Shown here: in pieces, positions 24,220-33,687 of the stretch
Layout of the letters: each line of letters opens with the position of its first letter
How positions within the stretch are numbered: position 1 is the stretch's first letter
From: Edaphobacter acidisoli
GTDB taxonomy: Bacteria; Acidobacteriota; Terriglobia; Terriglobales; Acidobacteriaceae
Assembly: GCF_014642855.1 (NCBI RefSeq)
Contig: NZ_BMJB01000001.1
Span: 2,790,001 to 2,854,000, forward strand
DNA length: 64,000 bases
Reading direction: 5' to 3'
Notes under the pieces: model-generated
Seen by the model: the letters and a program-made list of their open reading frames with translations, nothing else
The model's database searches: none
Told to the model about the DNA's origin: nothing
Translations under genes and position numbers: made by a program

Positions 24220-25534
24220 GTTCGGGCTCCAGCATCTCTTCAAGGTGCGGGTCGTTGACGTTGACAAGCGGCCGCGCCTTCAACTCAGTAAGGAAGTAGG
24301 CAGCCCAGATTCCAACCACTGCCACCGGGACTGTAATGTAGGCCAGAATGCCAGCGTTGTTGTGAATGTGCAGGTTGCCAGCGGCGTCCCGGAAGTTCGG
24401 CTCGATCAGCCAGAACATGTCGACAAAGCGCGCGAAGATCATCCAGCTTGCCAGCCAAATCATTTTCTTCTTGTTGCGCTTGAGATCGCGCGAGAGTAGC
24501 AAGCAGAAGGGAATCAGCCAGTGGGCAATGAAGTCCAGTGAGCAGATATACCACCAGCCGCCGTGAATGCGGTTCAAATACCAAGGAATCTCGTCCGGAA
24601 TATTGCCTGACCAGATGATGAGGAACTCGGCGAAGCAGAGATAAATATTAAGCATCACGAAGGCAAGAGCAAGCTTGCCCAAGTCATGCTGCTCAGTCAC
24701 GCGCAACAGCGTCTTCATCGGCTCGTAGCGCGAGAGCATAATGACGATCAGAATGCCAAGCGCCAGCACCGCATAACCTTGGCCGACAAGGAACTGGAGG
24801 CCATAGATTGACGAGTACCAGGTCACGTCGAGCGACTTGATCCAGACGATCGAGAGATCGGTCAGCAGAATGACGTAGATAAGGATGCCGATGCCGCTGA
24901 GATTTTCAAACTTGATGCGCCAGCGGTCGAAGCTGCCCTGCGTTCCGCGCAGCGGGTCGGCGTCGCGCTGCAACGACCACTTGTTCAGGAAGTAGGTGAA
25001 GGTCAGCAGGATGGCGAAGGCGATCGCGAACTGTACCAGAGCGCTCACCGGGCTGAGCATCGGACGCTTGTCATTTGCGGTCAGCGCCTGTTCGAGCGTG
25101 ATCCAATGCTTCGACAGCGCCTCAGCGGTCGTCGCGGCGGTCGGATACGCGGCCCACTGGTAGAGGTGCTTCATCCAAATAGCGATCGGGATGAACAGCA
25201 GCACAAGTCCCCACAGCGTTCGGCTCATAGCCTCGAGCGGACGGCGCAGCAACAGGCCCCACTTGCCACCCGTTACATGCTGAAGCATCAACATGCAGAG
25301 ACCACCGCCGGCAAAGCCGAAGCAGGTCATCCAGCCCATCAGGTAAGCGCGGATGATGTGGTTCTTGCCCTCATGCGAAAAGCCGAAGGGGATCGTCAGC
25401 AGAACGCCCAACGCGGCGACGATCAACATGCGCGTCCGCCAGCGGGAGACGACGTTCTCCGGCGCGGTCAGCGTGGCAGGGAGCGGCCGCGGCCCGTGAT
25501 GGCCGTTTGCTCCGTTATGTTCGTGTCCAGACAT
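24209..25534 (-). CDS. actF: ActF, membrane subunit of Alternative Complex III (441 aa)
   Basis: A polytopic (about ten helices) membrane subunit of the quinol:electron acceptor oxidoreductase. It resembles ActF/NrfD-like proteins: FGFSHEGKNHIIRAYLMGWM near the start, LYQWAAYPTA, an IYGLQFLVGQGYAVLALGILIV stretch and the late HGGWWYICSLDFIAHWLIPF. ActF and ActC are paralogous subunits that sit in the membrane with a proposed proton pathway. The start chosen is ATG 25534, with a purine-rich GAAGGC upstream; a TTG three codons before is less likely. It overlaps the next gene by 11 bases. Confidence 0.88.
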   Translation of the reverse strand: MSGHEHNGANGHHGPRPLPATLTAPENVVSRWRTRMLIVAALGVLLTIPFGFSHEGKNHIIRAYLMGWMTCFGFAGGGLCMLMLQHVTGGKWGLLLRRPLEAMSRTLWGLVLLFIPIAIWMKHLYQWAAYPTAATTAEALSKHWITLEQALTANDKRPMLSPVSALVQFAIAFAILLTFTYFLNKWSLQRDADPLRGTQGSFDRWRIKFENLSGIGILIYVILLTDLSIVWIKSLDVTWYSSIYGLQFLVGQGYAVLALGILIVIMLSRYEPMKTLLRVTEQHDLGKLALAFVMLNIYLCFAEFLIIWSGNIPDEIPWYLNRIHGGWWYICSLDFIAHWLIPFCLLLSRDLKRNKKKMIWLASWMIFARFVDMFWLIEPNFRDAAGNLHIHNNAGILAYITVPVAVVGIWAAYFLTELKARPLVNVNDPHLEEMLEPEHVH

Positions 25535-25567
25535 GCGTTTCAAGCCTTCGTTCGGAAGCTTCCGAGG

Positions 25568-26341
25568 TTACTGCTTCGGTGCGGTTGTGCCGGCTGCTGC
25601 CGGAGAATGCGTCTTTGCCGGTGCTGCTGCGCCGGAAGCCGAACTGCCGGGATCGGGAAGCACAAAGCTTTGATCGTTCGGCGTGCCGTAAGTCGCTGTC
25701 GCGGGTAGCGTCCAAGGCTTGGCAAACGATGCGGGCAGGCCTTCCTTCTCTGCAATGCTCGCCAGTGGAGCTGTATGCTCGTTGGTCGGGATATCAGCTT
25801 CGGTCGCATGCTGGCTCAACTGGAGCGCCTTGATGTAAGCGACAATAGCCCAGCGATCTACCGGAGCGACCTGCGCGGAGTAGTCAGGCATCGCACCGTA
25901 GCCGTTCGAAATGACATAGAAGAAGTGGCCGAGCGGGGCAGCTTCAAGTCGCGCCGTGTGGAAGTCGCCGGCGTGAGCATAGCCGCGCTGCACGATCATG
26001 CCTTCACCATTGCCCACACGCGAGTGGCAAGGCGTGCAATATACGTTGTAACGCTCCTGACCACGCTCAAGCACCTTCATCGTCACGGGGAAGGGCATCA
26101 CGTTGCCTTCCTTGCCATCAATCAGGCCCGTGTAGAAGTAGGTGTCCTCATGAAGCTGATTGCGCGCCACGGTGCTCGCCACCTGAGGGCGCACCGAGCG
26201 ACCGTCAGCGTAGAAGGTCGTACCCCGTTGCGGGAAGAACTTTGGTTCGTCGTGCATATCCTGGCGGCAGCCGGCAGCGACGAGCGTGGCAAGCGTCGCC
26301 GTGGCAAGCGCGAGTGACCGGACTGTCTTGTTCACTTGCAT
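25568..26341 (-). CDS. actE: ActE, monoheme cytochrome c lipoprotein (257 aa)
   Basis: A lipoprotein signal (LVAAGC, Cys25) anchors a periplasmic class I cytochrome c. Heme binds at CTPCH (102-106) and the axial Met is in GYGAMPDYS (Met151). A long Ala/Pro-rich tail (SSASGAAAPAKTHSPAAAGTT) ends the protein. ActE is the electron exit subunit of Alternative Complex III and would pass electrons to the cytochrome domain of oxidase subunit II. ATG 26341 follows the actD stop after one base (TAATATG). A much longer upstream reading of the same frame lies inside actD and is rejected. Confidence 0.9.
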   Translation of the reverse strand: MQVNKTVRSLALATATLATLVAAGCRQDMHDEPKFFPQRGTTFYADGRSVRPQVASTVARNQLHEDTYFYTGLIDGKEGNVMPFPVTMKVLERGQERYNVYCTPCHSRVGNGEGMIVQRGYAHAGDFHTARLEAAPLGHFFYVISNGYGAMPDYSAQVAPVDRWAIVAYIKALQLSQHATEADIPTNEHTAPLASIAEKEGLPASFAKPWTLPATATYGTPNDQSFVLPDPGSSASGAAAPAKTHSPAAAGTTAPKQ

Positions 26342-26342
26342 A

Positions 26343-26885
26343 TTAATGGTCCACCTCCACCACAGAGACCGCGGTGAACTGTTCAAGAAATGCCCGCGTG
26401 CCGGTGGGCGAAAACTGAGGATCAGCAGCTTCCAGGCAAAGGAAGAACTTATCTGTAGTGGCACCAACCCGGAAGTTCTGTGCATTGAAGACCGGGTGAT
26501 AAAGCTGCGGCAGACCACACAGAGCGAACATGCCAAACGCTGCAGCGAGGCCTGAAAAGAGAATCGTCCACTCGTAAGCAGGAATGATGAACGCTGGCCA
26601 CGAAAACAGCGGACGACCGCCAATGTTGAGAGGATACGCCCAGACGTTGATCCACGTTTCCATCGAAAAGGCCGTCGTCAAACCCATAAGGCCGCCAACC
26701 AGGCACACAAGCGGCACCCGGGTTTTGTGAAAGCGCAGTGCGCTGGCTGCCTCTTCGACCGGATAAGGCGTATAGCACTCCATGCGGCGATAACCAGCCT
26801 GGTAGGCCGCCTCGGTCGCCTCAACCAACTCACCCGGAGTATTAAACTCGGCCAGCAGGCCGTATATTCCTTCACGCGGCGGCAT
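26343..26885 (-). CDS. actD: ActD, DUF3341 subunit of Alternative Complex III (180 aa)
   Basis: Two membrane helices (LVGGLMGLTTAFSMETWINV and ILFSGLAAAFGMFALCGLP) with the DUF3341 features IYGLLAEFNTPGELVEAT, YTPYPVEEA and the proline-rich loop containing YPLNIGGRPLFSWPAF. This is the ActD component seen in purified complexes from Rhodothermus and Flavobacterium. Start and stop overlap neighbouring genes by one base at the actC side (TAATG). Confidence 0.93.
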   Translation of the reverse strand: MPPREGIYGLLAEFNTPGELVEATEAAYQAGYRRMECYTPYPVEEAASALRFHKTRVPLVCLVGGLMGLTTAFSMETWINVWAYPLNIGGRPLFSWPAFIIPAYEWTILFSGLAAAFGMFALCGLPQLYHPVFNAQNFRVGATTDKFFLCLEAADPQFSPTGTRAFLEQFTAVSVVEVDH

Positions 26886-28327
26886 TAGACTGTCTCCTCA
26901 CTGGTCACCTCGGCGATTGGCCCGCCGGGCGAGGTCTTCGTTTGCGGCAGCATCATCCGGATCTCCGACATCGGAATCATCGGGAGGAAACGGACGAACA
27001 GGAAGAACAGGAACGTGAACAGGCCGAGCGTGCCCACATACGTGAGATAGTCCCACTTAGTGGCACGGTAGGTGCCCCAGCTCGAGGGCAGATACTCGCG
27101 GTAAAGACTCGTGACGACGATAACGAACCGCTCAAACCACATGCCTGTGTTGATAATGAACGAGAGGACAAACAGGTAGAGCACGTTGATGCGCAGCTTG
27201 CGTGACCACAGCGTCGTCAACGGGATCGCAATGTTCGTCAGGATAAGAATCCAATACGCCCAGCCCATCGGCCCGAACATACGGTTCCACATCATGAAGA
27301 ACTCCCAGTGGCTGGCCGAGTACCACGACATGAAGATTTCCATGCCGTAGCCATAGCCTACGATGCAGCCCGTGCCGAGCATGACCTTCGCCATGCAGTC
27401 GAGATGGCGCAGTGTCACCAGATCTTCGAGGTGATAGAACTTGCGGATCGGAATGGCCAATGTGATGACCATTGCGAAACCAGAGTAGATGGCGCCCGCA
27501 ACAAAGTAGGGCGGGAAGATCGTCGTGTGCCACCCCGCCAAGGCGGCCACGGCGAAGTCGAAGCTGATAACCGTGTGGACCGAGAGCACCAAGGGTGTTG
27601 AGAGGCCGGCCAGGAGGAGCGAGGCCGACTCATAGCGGATCCAGTGCCGCGTCGAACCGCGCCAGCCCATGGCCATCATGCCATAGAAGTACTTGGCCAG
27701 CGGCATCGTCGCGCGGTCACGGAGCGTACCCAGGTCAGGCACCATGCCGACGTACCAGAAGACCACCGAGATCGTCGCGTAGGTCGATACCGCAAAGACG
27801 TCCCACGCCAGTGGCGACCGGAACTGCGGCCAGACATTCATCGTGTTCGGGTAAGGAAACAGCCAGTACGCCAACCACGGCCGGCCTACGTGAATCAGCG
27901 GAAAGATACCGGCGCAGCAGACAGCAAAGATCGTCATCGCTTCGGCGAAGCGGTTGATCGAGTTACGCCATGGTTGCTTGAAAAGCAGAAGAATCGCCGA
28001 AATCAACGTACCGGCATGGCCGATACCGATCCACCAGACGAAGTTGATGATGGCAAAGCCCCAGGCGCCCGGAATGGTGACGCCCCAGATGCCGACGCCT
28101 TTGAGGAACAGCCATGTCAGCGCGATGACGACGCCGGTAGCAACGAAGCCGCCGACGATGAGCCCGAAGAACCAACCGAGCGGCGTATTCGATGTCAGCA
28201 CGATGCCCGCAATCTTCTGCGTCACCGACTTGAAGTTGTGGCCCGGCGCGATGACCGCGTACTCGCCAGTGCGCGGGTCGATCATCGGATCGACGACGGG
28301 GTCGTGAATGGGTCCTTTGGTCGACAT
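26885..28327 (-). CDS. actC: ActC, NrfD/PsrC-like membrane subunit of Alternative Complex III (480 aa)
   Basis: Ten membrane helices of the NrfD/PsrC type, proposed to hold the quinol site and part of the proton path. Marked by VWWIGIGHAGTLISAILLLF, a GRPWLAYWLFPYPNTMNVWPQFRSP loop, SFDFAVAALAGWHTTIFPPYFVAGAIYSGFA and GMWFERFVIVVTSLYREYLPS. Start and stop each overlap neighbours by one base, so actB, actC and actD are translated in a coupled chain. Confidence 0.95.
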   Translation of the reverse strand: MSTKGPIHDPVVDPMIDPRTGEYAVIAPGHNFKSVTQKIAGIVLTSNTPLGWFFGLIVGGFVATGVVIALTWLFLKGVGIWGVTIPGAWGFAIINFVWWIGIGHAGTLISAILLLFKQPWRNSINRFAEAMTIFAVCCAGIFPLIHVGRPWLAYWLFPYPNTMNVWPQFRSPLAWDVFAVSTYATISVVFWYVGMVPDLGTLRDRATMPLAKYFYGMMAMGWRGSTRHWIRYESASLLLAGLSTPLVLSVHTVISFDFAVAALAGWHTTIFPPYFVAGAIYSGFAMVITLAIPIRKFYHLEDLVTLRHLDCMAKVMLGTGCIVGYGYGMEIFMSWYSASHWEFFMMWNRMFGPMGWAYWILILTNIAIPLTTLWSRKLRINVLYLFVLSFIINTGMWFERFVIVVTSLYREYLPSSWGTYRATKWDYLTYVGTLGLFTFLFFLFVRFLPMIPMSEIRMMLPQTKTSPGGPIAEVTSEETV

Positions 28328-31300
28328 TATGCCAGCTCCGGATTCGGGTTGATGACACCGGCCGTATAGGTGGTGCGGGGACGGTAGTTCAGGTCGGTCA
28401 GCACCTGGTAGTCGCGCTCCTGGGCCTTCCTCTTCGCCACCTTGCTTGTCTTGTCGTTGATGTTGCCGAACACAATAGCGTCAGTCGGGCAGGCCTGCTG
28501 GCAAGCCGTAATGATCTCGCCATCGCGGATCGGACGGTTCTCGATATCAGCCTGAATCTTGGCCGCTTCGATGCGCTGCACGCAGTAGCTGCATTTCTCC
28601 ATCACGCCGCGCGAGCGCACCGTGACATCAGGGTTGCGCATGAACTTCAGGCTCTCAGTCTCGTAGTCCGAGTAGAGCAGGAAGTTGAACCGGCGCACCT
28701 TGTACGGGCAGTTGTTCGAGCAGTAGCGCGTCCCCACGCAACGGTTGTAGACCATCGTGTTCAGGCCTTCCGGAGTGTGGATCGTTGCCCCGACCGGGCA
28801 GACCTGCTCGCAGCCTGCGTTCTCGCAGTGTTGGCACATCATCGGCTGGAAGTGCGCCTTCGGCGCGTGCAAGTCGCCCTCGAAGTAGGTGTCGATGCGC
28901 AGCCACTGCATGTTGCGCCCGACCTTGACCTGCTCGCGGCCCACCACAGCGATGTTGTTCTCTGCATAGCAGCTCACGATGCAAGCGTTGCATCCGATGC
29001 AGCTATTGAGATCAACAGCCAAACCCCAGGCATTCTGCACCTGAAGCGTTGCCGGGTCTTTCTTGTCATAGCGCCAGTTGTCAGGAAAGAATGAGAGATC
29101 GTGCTCGGTGCGCTCGCCTTCGGGTGCGTAACCAACCTTCCAGGTCGACGTTCCGCTCACACTGCCTTCGTGCGCAAAGTCGGGCTGCTGCTTCGCCTCA
29201 GCGACCGTGGCGTAGCGAATGATGCCACGCTCCATCGCCTCATGACCGGCCAGCGAGTAGGTCCCGTCGACGTCATACTCTTTTTTGTTGAGATCCCACT
29301 GCGCAAAGCCGCCACGGTGCTCGATGTTGTGCACCTTCGTGACGCAGAGGTCGTATGTACCGGGAGCTTTTTTGGCGACTGCTCCCGAGATCCAATACGG
29401 GCCATCTGCTGTACGAATTTGATAGGAATCGAATCCGACACCTGCCCCTACACGACCCGCCTCTGGTCCGCGACCGAAGCCGAGATGCACCGTGATCACG
29501 CCGTCGGGATGACCAGGAGCCATCAGCACCGGAGCGATAAACCACCGGCCGTCGTAATCGACGCGAATCGGATCAGACTCCTCAACACCCAACTGCGCCA
29601 TCGTCCCCATGCTCATGATCGCAGCATTGTCCCAGCTCAGATTCGTTACCTGCTTGGGAAGCTCCTGCAGCCAGCCGACGTTGGCATAGCGCCCATCATA
29701 GAGCGATGGATCAGGGCGGAACGAGATCTCGAGACCGCCTGCGGTAGGTAGTGTGGAAGCTACGCTCTTCGGCGCACCGACCGTCTTCGGCGTAAAGGCC
29801 GTATCTGCAACCCAGCCGTCGTGCAGCGCCTTGCGCCATGCGGTTGCGAAGTCACCTTTAATGTAGATCTTTGCATTGGCTTGTACGACGTTGAACGCCG
29901 AGGCCTGTTGATCGGCCAGCAAAGACTGGAAGATATCGTGTGCGCTCTTGCCGCCATAAAGTGGGGCAATCATCGGCTGGATGATCGAGATTGTGCCATC
30001 GTAAGCACGCGCGTCCGACCAGCTTTCCAGATAGTGCGTCTTGTTAAGGTGCCAAGTGGAAACCGAGCCGGTCTCGTCGACATGAGAGCCCAGATGCACC
30101 GTTACGGGAATGTTCTTGTACGCATCGGCAAAGTGCAGATCGGACGGCGCTGAATAAACCGGATTGACGCCCAGCACGACCAGCCACTGAACCTTGCCCG
30201 CGTTCATGTCGGCGACCAAGGCCTTCAGATCAGCAACCTGCTCACTCGGCAATGGATTCACTGTCTCGGTGTAAACGACCGTCTTGCCCACTGCGCCCAG
30301 CGAAGCGTTCAGTGCAAATGCCGCAGCGTGAATCTCAGGAACCGACTGCTCGCCAGGAATCACCACACAGCGACCGCCGGCTTTCTTGAGGTCAGCAAGC
30401 ACTGCATTGAAGAACTTCTGCTGATCTGGCGTCGCGTTTTGCGGGGCCGCACCGCTGGCAAGCGCTTGCGCGAAGGCCGCCAAATCGCTCGGTTTGAGCG
30501 CCAGTCTGTGTTCCGCCTTGAAACCAGTCACCGTCGGCATTGTTTCAACGACGTAGAGCCGGTTCATCTCCTTGTCTTCTTCGTAACGGTGCCGCTCGGC
30601 GTAAGCCGCAGCCATCGGCAGGAAGCCTGGCTGTGCAATGCCTCCGAGGAAGTCGGCATCAAGTGAAAGAATTACATCGGCATCCTCAAGCTTGTACTGA
30701 GGATCGAGATAATCACCGAAAGCTGCCTTAGTTGCCGCGCGCGATGCATCGCGGTTCACCGGTTCCCACTGCACCAGCTTCGCCTGCGGAAAGGCTGCCT
30801 GCACTTGCTTCCACTGCCCAGCCAACGTCGGTGAAGTGATTTCTTCGCTTAGGAAGTAGAGCCCCTGCCCCCCCGGTAACTTCTGAGCGGCAGACGCAAA
30901 CGCGTGCTGGAAATCTCCCCACATCGCGCCCTCGCCGCGATAGAGGATGTGCTGCGAACGGTCCGGATCGTAAAGATCAAGCAGCGTTCCTTGGGTGAAG
31001 GCATCCGACCTGCCCTTCGAAACCGGGTGCTCAGGATTGCCATCCACCTTGATGGGCCGGAAGGCATCCGACTTGATCAGCACCGGAATCGCGCCCGTCG
31101 GGAACGGATGCGCCGAAGCAAAGTACATCGGCTTACCCAGAACCAAGTCCTCGGGCTGCTTCACATACGGGTAGATCGGCTCGTCGGGCTGCTTGGTGCA
31201 ACCAGCCAGGCCAGCCAGCGCCATCGAAGCGCCCATCACCTTCAGGAAGCCGCGTCGGCTCACGGCGTCGACCCACTCGGTCGACTGCCGCGGAAACTCC

Positions 31301-31518
31301 TCGCGCATCATCTCGTGAAACGCCGGTGTCTCGGCCAGCTCGTCGAGGTTCTTCCAGAACCGCCGCCCGGTCTTGCCGTCGAGCTTGGCACGCACCTCGG
31401 CGAGCGTCAGTTTAGCCGGCGCAATCTCCGTTATCACGACGGGTTCGGCGCCCGTCCCTGTCTTTGTCTCAGCCATCGTCTCGTCTGTTCCAGTCGTTGT
31501 GTTGCCGGAGGTCTTCAT
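28327..31518 (-). CDS. actB: ActB, fused molybdopterin-like/iron-sulfur subunit of Alternative Complex III (1063 aa)
   Basis: The largest subunit, exported by the Tat path: SRRGFLKVMGASMALAGLAGC near residue 80 includes the twin arginine and a lipobox-like Cys. Residues about 120-780 are like the molybdopterin oxidoreductase family but no Mo-binding Ser/Cys is evident, as known for ActB1, which has no cofactor. Residues about 830-1050 form the ActB2 half with ferredoxin-type clusters: CIGCNACIVSC, CQHCENAGCEQVCP, CVGTRYCSNNC and CSYC...CQQACP. ATG 31518 overlaps the actA stop (ATGA) and is preferred to an ATG nine bases upstream. Confidence 0.95.
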   Translation of the reverse strand: MKTSGNTTTGTDETMAETKTGTGAEPVVITEIAPAKLTLAEVRAKLDGKTGRRFWKNLDELAETPAFHEMMREEFPRQSTEWVDAVSRRGFLKVMGASMALAGLAGCTKQPDEPIYPYVKQPEDLVLGKPMYFASAHPFPTGAIPVLIKSDAFRPIKVDGNPEHPVSKGRSDAFTQGTLLDLYDPDRSQHILYRGEGAMWGDFQHAFASAAQKLPGGQGLYFLSEEITSPTLAGQWKQVQAAFPQAKLVQWEPVNRDASRAATKAAFGDYLDPQYKLEDADVILSLDADFLGGIAQPGFLPMAAAYAERHRYEEDKEMNRLYVVETMPTVTGFKAEHRLALKPSDLAAFAQALASGAAPQNATPDQQKFFNAVLADLKKAGGRCVVIPGEQSVPEIHAAAFALNASLGAVGKTVVYTETVNPLPSEQVADLKALVADMNAGKVQWLVVLGVNPVYSAPSDLHFADAYKNIPVTVHLGSHVDETGSVSTWHLNKTHYLESWSDARAYDGTISIIQPMIAPLYGGKSAHDIFQSLLADQQASAFNVVQANAKIYIKGDFATAWRKALHDGWVADTAFTPKTVGAPKSVASTLPTAGGLEISFRPDPSLYDGRYANVGWLQELPKQVTNLSWDNAAIMSMGTMAQLGVEESDPIRVDYDGRWFIAPVLMAPGHPDGVITVHLGFGRGPEAGRVGAGVGFDSYQIRTADGPYWISGAVAKKAPGTYDLCVTKVHNIEHRGGFAQWDLNKKEYDVDGTYSLAGHEAMERGIIRYATVAEAKQQPDFAHEGSVSGTSTWKVGYAPEGERTEHDLSFFPDNWRYDKKDPATLQVQNAWGLAVDLNSCIGCNACIVSCYAENNIAVVGREQVKVGRNMQWLRIDTYFEGDLHAPKAHFQPMMCQHCENAGCEQVCPVGATIHTPEGLNTMVYNRCVGTRYCSNNCPYKVRRFNFLLYSDYETESLKFMRNPDVTVRSRGVMEKCSYCVQRIEAAKIQADIENRPIRDGEIITACQQACPTDAIVFGNINDKTSKVAKRKAQERDYQVLTDLNYRPRTTYTAGVINPNPELA

Positions 31519-32426
31519 CGGTGGCACGTCTCGCAGCTTGAAAGTTGTTCCGGCGTACGAATGTGATATTCCGCAGTCAGATACTTGCCCAGCTCCATCT
31601 GGCTGGTGAACTTCTGATAGCTAGCAGGCATCTTGAGCAGCGGTAGCGGACTGGCCATCAACTGTCCTTCGCCACCCTCCACGGGATGTGGCGACATCGG
31701 GAAGCCCGACTGTGTTTTACCCTGGCCGCTCGGCTCTGGATACTGCATCTGCGCCACCTCGGGTCCACCGGCCGTCGGATCTGCTGTCGTGCAGCTTACG
31801 TTCTGTGAGGTCGGCCCACTTTGGTCGAGGCTGGTACACCACACCGGATGATCGGTCGAGGGCCCGGCCCACGCCATGTTGTAAATCTCAGAGGTTGGCC
31901 GCAGATTGCTGGCCGGATTGCGATGGCAGTTAAGACACCACTCCATCTGCAGCGTGTTCTCTTCATACATCAATGGCATCTCGTCTACGCGACCGTGACA
32001 GCTAGCGCAGCCGATGCCCTTATTCACGTGAATCTCGTGATTGAAGTAGACGTAGTCGGGAAGATCATGCACGCGAATCCACTGAATCGAAGCACCCGTT
32101 GCCCAGCTCTGCCGCACAGGCTCCAACAATTGGGCATTCGTCCAGATCTGCGCATGGCAGTTCATGCAAGTCTTCGTCGGAGGAATACCTGCATAGCTTG
32201 AGTCCTCGACCGAGGTGTGACAGTACTGACACTGGAGCCCGAGTCCTTCGACGTGGTGCTTGTGGCTGAACGGAATCGGCTGGTCCGGTCTCTGTCCCTG
32301 CCGCGTCACCCATGGTGAGCGCTGCAGCTCGTTCAGCGTAATTCCGAGCGCGACGACAATGACTCCTGTCAAAACCAGACTGAATCTAGCCAGCGCGTTC
32401 GAACTGCGGTCAAAAACTTGCGCCAT
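31515..32426 (-). CDS. actA: ActA, pentaheme cytochrome c of Alternative Complex III (303 aa)
   Basis: Membrane-anchored multiheme cytochrome (helix at about residues 14-32). Five heme sites of the CxxCH form are visible: CQYCH, CMNCH, CASCH, CLNCH and the terminal CETCH. Histidines between them (SHKHH, FNHEIHVNKG) are likely distal ligands, as in the cytochrome c7 family. It is the first gene of the operon that ends with coxIV, about 14 kb long. A TATACT -10-like element lies at 32585-32590 on the reverse strand, about 160 bases upstream. Confidence 0.95.
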   Translation of the reverse strand: MAQVFDRSSNALARFSLVLTGVIVVALGITLNELQRSPWVTRQGQRPDQPIPFSHKHHVEGLGLQCQYCHTSVEDSSYAGIPPTKTCMNCHAQIWTNAQLLEPVRQSWATGASIQWIRVHDLPDYVYFNHEIHVNKGIGCASCHGRVDEMPLMYEENTLQMEWCLNCHRNPASNLRPTSEIYNMAWAGPSTDHPVWCTSLDQSGPTSQNVSCTTADPTAGGPEVAQMQYPEPSGQGKTQSGFPMSPHPVEGGEGQLMASPLPLLKMPASYQKFTSQMELGKYLTAEYHIRTPEQLSSCETCHR

Positions 32427-32839
32427 GAGTTGGTTCCTGCTCCCTCGGCATTCCTCTTTAAAGGTATGGAAGTTGCCTTCAAGATTTCTTCGCTACAAAA
32501 CTCTGGGCCGATCGTGGTGAGCGAGTCGGCATCTGGGGCGCGCATTTAGAGCGCGTCCGATTAACTTCTTCACTCGGAAGCCCGAGTATAGCAGTGGAAA
32601 AAGTCTTTGCGAAAGACCTCACATGAGGACAGAGCTGATTTTTCATCCACTACAACCGATTATCGAACTGTGGCGAATCCCGCTGCACTACATCTCGTGC
32701 ATCATCGCGCGTGCGCCACAAATGCATACAATATCTACCCTGCACGAAAGGTATCGCGTTTGTAAATCCGAACCATTCCAGTCCGAGTTTCTTTTCCATT
32801 TGAAAGACATCAAACACACGGCTGCGATAAGGTCAACCT
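32427..32839. other. Divergent promoter region of the ACIII operon and an alkA-like gene
   Basis: 413 bases without a gene. On the reverse strand TATACT (32585-32590) may be the -10 of the act/cox operon. A hairpin GTCTTT-GCG-AAAGAC (32603-32617) and an imperfect repeat CGCGC-ATTTAGA-GCGCG (32539-32555 region) flank it. No riboswitch or further gene was recognised. Confidence 0.4.
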
Positions 32840-33553
32840 ATGCCGCGTCCCTCGAATAGCCCACGCCCGCCACGCTACGACTTCACGCTCGCCTGCAGCG
32901 AACTTTCTTCTGCTGACACGAAACTCGGCCGCCTCATTGAACGCGCCGGGCCTTTCACCCTGCGGGTTTCCAGTACGCAATCCCCCTTTGAAGCATTGGT
33001 CGAGAGCATCGTTTATCAGCAATTGCATGGCAAAGCCGCCGCAACCATTCATCGCAGAATGCTGGAGAGCTTCCACGATATCTGCGGCATTGGAAATCAC
33101 CCTTCCGCGCAGCACCTGCTTGACTGTCCCAACGAACAACTTCGCGCCGCAGGTCTTTCTAAAAACAAGATGCTTGCGCTGCGTGATCTCGCCGCAAAGA
33201 CACTCGATGGCACAGTGCCGACGCTTGAGCGTATCCGCCGCATGTCTGACGAAGACATCATCGAGCATCTGACACAAGTCCGCGGCATCGGGCGATGGAC
33301 TGTTGAGATGCTCCTAATCTTCCGCCTCGGACGTCCGGATGTTTTTCCCGTTTCGGATTATGGTGTACGCAAAGGCTTTGCACTGACGTTCGAAGGCCTG
33401 AAGCCAACCCAGAAAGTCACACCCGATCTTCTGCCCAAGCCTGAGGTGATGCACAAACGCGCGAAGCGTTGGGGTGCCTGGCGTTCAGTCGCCAGTTGGT
33501 ATCTATGGCGCGCCTGCGACCTCGCACAAGGCAAACTGCCGCAGCCGAATTGA
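32840..33553 (+). CDS. DNA-3-methyladenine glycosylase II, AlkA-like (237 aa)
   Basis: HhH-GPD superfamily base-excision glycosylase removing alkylated purines. The N-terminal SPFEALVESIVYQQLHGKAAATIHRR is the family signature, the helix-hairpin-helix is VRGIGRWTVEMLLIF, and the catalytic aspartate is Asp173 in FPVSDYGVRKG. No iron-sulfur loop is present, as expected. The length of 237 aa is like the short bacterial AlkA/MAG forms without the N-terminal AlkA domain. It is divergent from the respiratory operon and has no obvious partner. Confidence 0.92.
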   Translation: MPRPSNSPRPPRYDFTLACSELSSADTKLGRLIERAGPFTLRVSSTQSPFEALVESIVYQQLHGKAAATIHRRMLESFHDICGIGNHPSAQHLLDCPNEQLRAAGLSKNKMLALRDLAAKTLDGTVPTLERIRRMSDEDIIEHLTQVRGIGRWTVEMLLIFRLGRPDVFPVSDYGVRKGFALTFEGLKPTQKVTPDLLPKPEVMHKRAKRWGAWRSVASWYLWRACDLAQGKLPQPN

Positions 33554-33687
33554 ATCCAATGAATCATGCATCATGTGTTATGTTTTCGTCCCGTGATGAA
33601 ACGGAACACGATACTGTTCCTATAGACGCTCGGATTACCATTGCCTCAACTGTCGCCTTGAATCTGCAACTGTTATTTTGAGGACTA

